NCBI GenBank assembly: GCA_016763115.1
Contig: JAESUL010000245.1
Coordinates: 1 to 6,630 of the forward strand
DNA: 6,630 nucleotides
Origin: Phycisphaerales bacterium
Lineage (GTDB): Bacteria; Planctomycetota; Phycisphaerae; Phycisphaerales; UBA1924
Reading direction: 5' to 3'
Part shown: piece after piece, positions 5,467 through 6,630 of the stretch
How positions within the stretch are numbered: the stretch's first letter is position 1
How the letters are laid out: each line of letters begins with the position of its first letter
The notes under the pieces: model-generated
Told to the model about the DNA's origin: nothing
The model's input: the letters and a program-made list of their open reading frames with translations, nothing else
The model's database searches: none
Made by a program: the position numbers and the translations under genes

Positions 5467-6630
5467 CTAGCCCTCATGCCCCGGCATGAGATGGGCAGCC
5501 TGTTCTTCGCTCATCCGCGTAATCGATGCGCCCAGTTCTCCCAAGCGCAACTCGAGCTGCTCGTACCCGCGATCAATGTGGTACACCCGATTGATGACCG
5601 TGGTGCCCCGGGCTGCCAGTGCTGCGATGACCAACCCCGCCGAGGCGCGAAGATCCGATGCCATGACCGGCGCGCCGGTGAGTTCTTTGACCCCGGTGAC
5701 GACCGCGGTCGGGCCCATCCGGGTGATCGACGCGCCCATTCTCGCGAGCTCGGCGACATGCAAGAATCGTTCGGGGAAGATTTTCTCGGTGACCACCGCA
5801 TTGCCGTTGGCCAGGCAGAGCATCGCCATGAACTGGGCCTGGAGGTCGGTCGGGAATCCGGGGTGAGGCTGGGTAGTGATCTCCACAGAACGCAGCGAAT
5901 CATCGCACGAGACCCGGCACGATCGGCGAAGCTGGTCATCGCCCGAACCGATGGGATCGACATGGACCCCGATCGCGTCGAGCCTATCGGTCACCGACAT
6001 CATCGCGTCGAGCGGGCAGTTGTCGAGCATGATCGTCGAGTGGGTGATCCCGGCAGCACACATAAAGGTTCCTGCCTCGATCCGGTCGGGCATCACGGTG
6101 TGCCGGGCGGAGCCGAGTTGCTCGACGCCTCGGATGGTGATGCGTGGCGAGCCTGCGCCCTCGATCTTTGCGCCCATCGAGACAAGCAGCTTGGCGAGGT
6201 CCACAATTTCTGGTTCACAAGCTGCGCACTCGATGATCGTGGTGCCCTTGGCGAGCACAGCGGCGGAGAGGATGTTGGCGGTGCCCAGCACGGTCGAGCC
6301 GTAGGGCCCGCCCATGAAAACGGTGGTGCCGTGCAACCGACCGCCGGGGATGGTCGCGACGATGTCGCCGCCTTCGAGTTCGATCTTGGCACCCAACGCT
6401 TCGAGCCCGCGGAGGTGCAGATCGACGGGGCGTTGCCCGATGGCGCACCCGCCGGGCATCGAGACCCTCGCCGACCCTCGGCGTGCCAAGAGTGGCCCGA
6501 GCACACAGATACTCGCCCGCATTGTGCGCACGATCTCGTAGCGTGCGTGGATCTCGGATTCGTCGGTCGCCCGGAGCGTGAGCGTGGCGTCGCCCCCGGT
6601 GCCTGTCTCGGTTGCCTCGACTCCGAGTTC
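5467..6630 (-). CDS. murA: UDP-N-acetylglucosamine 1-carboxyvinyltransferase (MurA), 5' end outside window
   Basis: MurA makes the first committed step of peptidoglycan synthesis in the cytosol, moving enolpyruvate from PEP to UDP-GlcNAc. The frame is open from the right edge, giving 387 residues; about 53 N-terminal residues, with the catalytic Lys22 region, lie outside. An internal GTG at 6531 is not the start, since ELGVEA...YEIVRTMRAS upstream of it is normal MurA sequence. In fragment numbering, PGGCAIGQRPVDLH carries Cys62 (E. coli Cys115, the fosfomycin target) and Arg67 (Arg120), GFPTDLQAQ has Asp262 (Asp305), SDLRASAGL lies at 325-333, and HIDRGYE has Arg354 (Arg397). The Cys-to-Asp spacing is 200, against 190 in E. 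coli, so about ten extra residues lie in between, probably near 228-248. The usual AREPEI is ACEPEI. Presence of murA suggests a peptidoglycan wall. Confidence 0.96.
   Translation of the reverse strand, partial: ELGVEATETGTGGDATLTLRATDESEIHARYEIVRTMRASICVLGPLLARRGSARVSMPGGCAIGQRPVDLHLRGLEALGAKIELEGGDIVATIPGGRLHGTTVFMGGPYGSTVLGTANILSAAVLAKGTTIIECAACEPEIVDLAKLLVSMGAKIEGAGSPRITIRGVEQLGSARHTVMPDRIEAGTFMCAAGITHSTIMLDNCPLDAMMSVTDRLDAIGVHVDPIGSGDDQLRRSCRVSCDDSLRSVEITTQPHPGFPTDLQAQFMAMLCLANGNAVVTEKIFPERFLHVAELARMGASITRMGPTAVVTGVKELTGAPVMASDLRASAGLVIAALAARGTTVINRVYHIDRGYEQLELRLGELGASITRMSEEQAAHLMPGHEG
5473..5490. other. Palindromic hairpin at the convergent ends of the HPr and murA genes
   Basis: CTCATGC pairs perfectly with GCATGAG around CCCG (7-bp stem; an eighth C-G pair is possible with a two-base loop). 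It starts ten bases after the HPr stop and lies inside the last codons of murA. Neither direction has a true T run: the plus side continues into a mixed sequence with TGTTCTTC, and the minus side reaches TATTCTTCTTC after about ten bases. It may act as a weak or Rho-aided bidirectional terminator or as a 3'-end stabiliser. Confidence 0.45.

Noticed and set aside
6531..6531. GTG as the start of MurA
   Set aside because: The frame continues to the window edge with normal MurA sequence, so the GTG is an internal Val codon.

Overview
The window looks like chromosomal DNA of a planctomycete, most likely of the Phycisphaerae. It is GC-rich. The best taxonomic marker is a secreted protein ending in two tandem dockerin-like repeats closed by Gly-Cys-Pro, a C-terminus I know from Phycisphaerales secretomes. 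The assignment rests on that recognition, not on a search. The content is mostly housekeeping and I see no mobile element, CRISPR array or defence island. No gene-free stretch exceeds 300 bases.

Left part, + strand: the C-terminal portion of a sensor histidine kinase (cut by the window edge) is followed by a stand-alone tRNA-Ile(GAU) gene with its own likely -10 box and a clear intrinsic terminator. On the - strand, from right to left, lie galE (UDP-glucose 4-epimerase) and then a gene for a secreted acidic protein of unknown function with the dockerin-like tail. The roughly 160 bases between them hold a possible galE terminator, a promoter candidate for the secreted-protein gene, and a perfect 8-bp hairpin at the predicted 5' end of its mRNA.

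Middle and right part, + strand: divergent from galE is a DUF502-family two-helix membrane protein, then a compact set hpf - ptsN-like EIIA - HPr. This resembles the hpf-ptsN-(rapZ)-npr part of the proteobacterial rpoN locus, but rpoN and rapZ are absent here and no sugar permease is seen. The set probably couples phosphate flow through a PTS-type relay with stress and ribosome hibernation, not with sugar uptake; that is inference. The HPr gene most likely starts at a TTG codon.

Right edge, - strand: murA (UDP-GlcNAc enolpyruvyl transferase) converges on the HPr gene with only 3 bases between the two stop codons. Its 5' end lies outside the window. A short palindromic hairpin sits in the final murA codons, just after the HPr stop.

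I found no convincing new multi-gene system. The points most worth a second look are the degenerate dockerin repeats, the reduced PTS/hibernation cluster, the 5'-terminal hairpin and the convergent-end hairpin.
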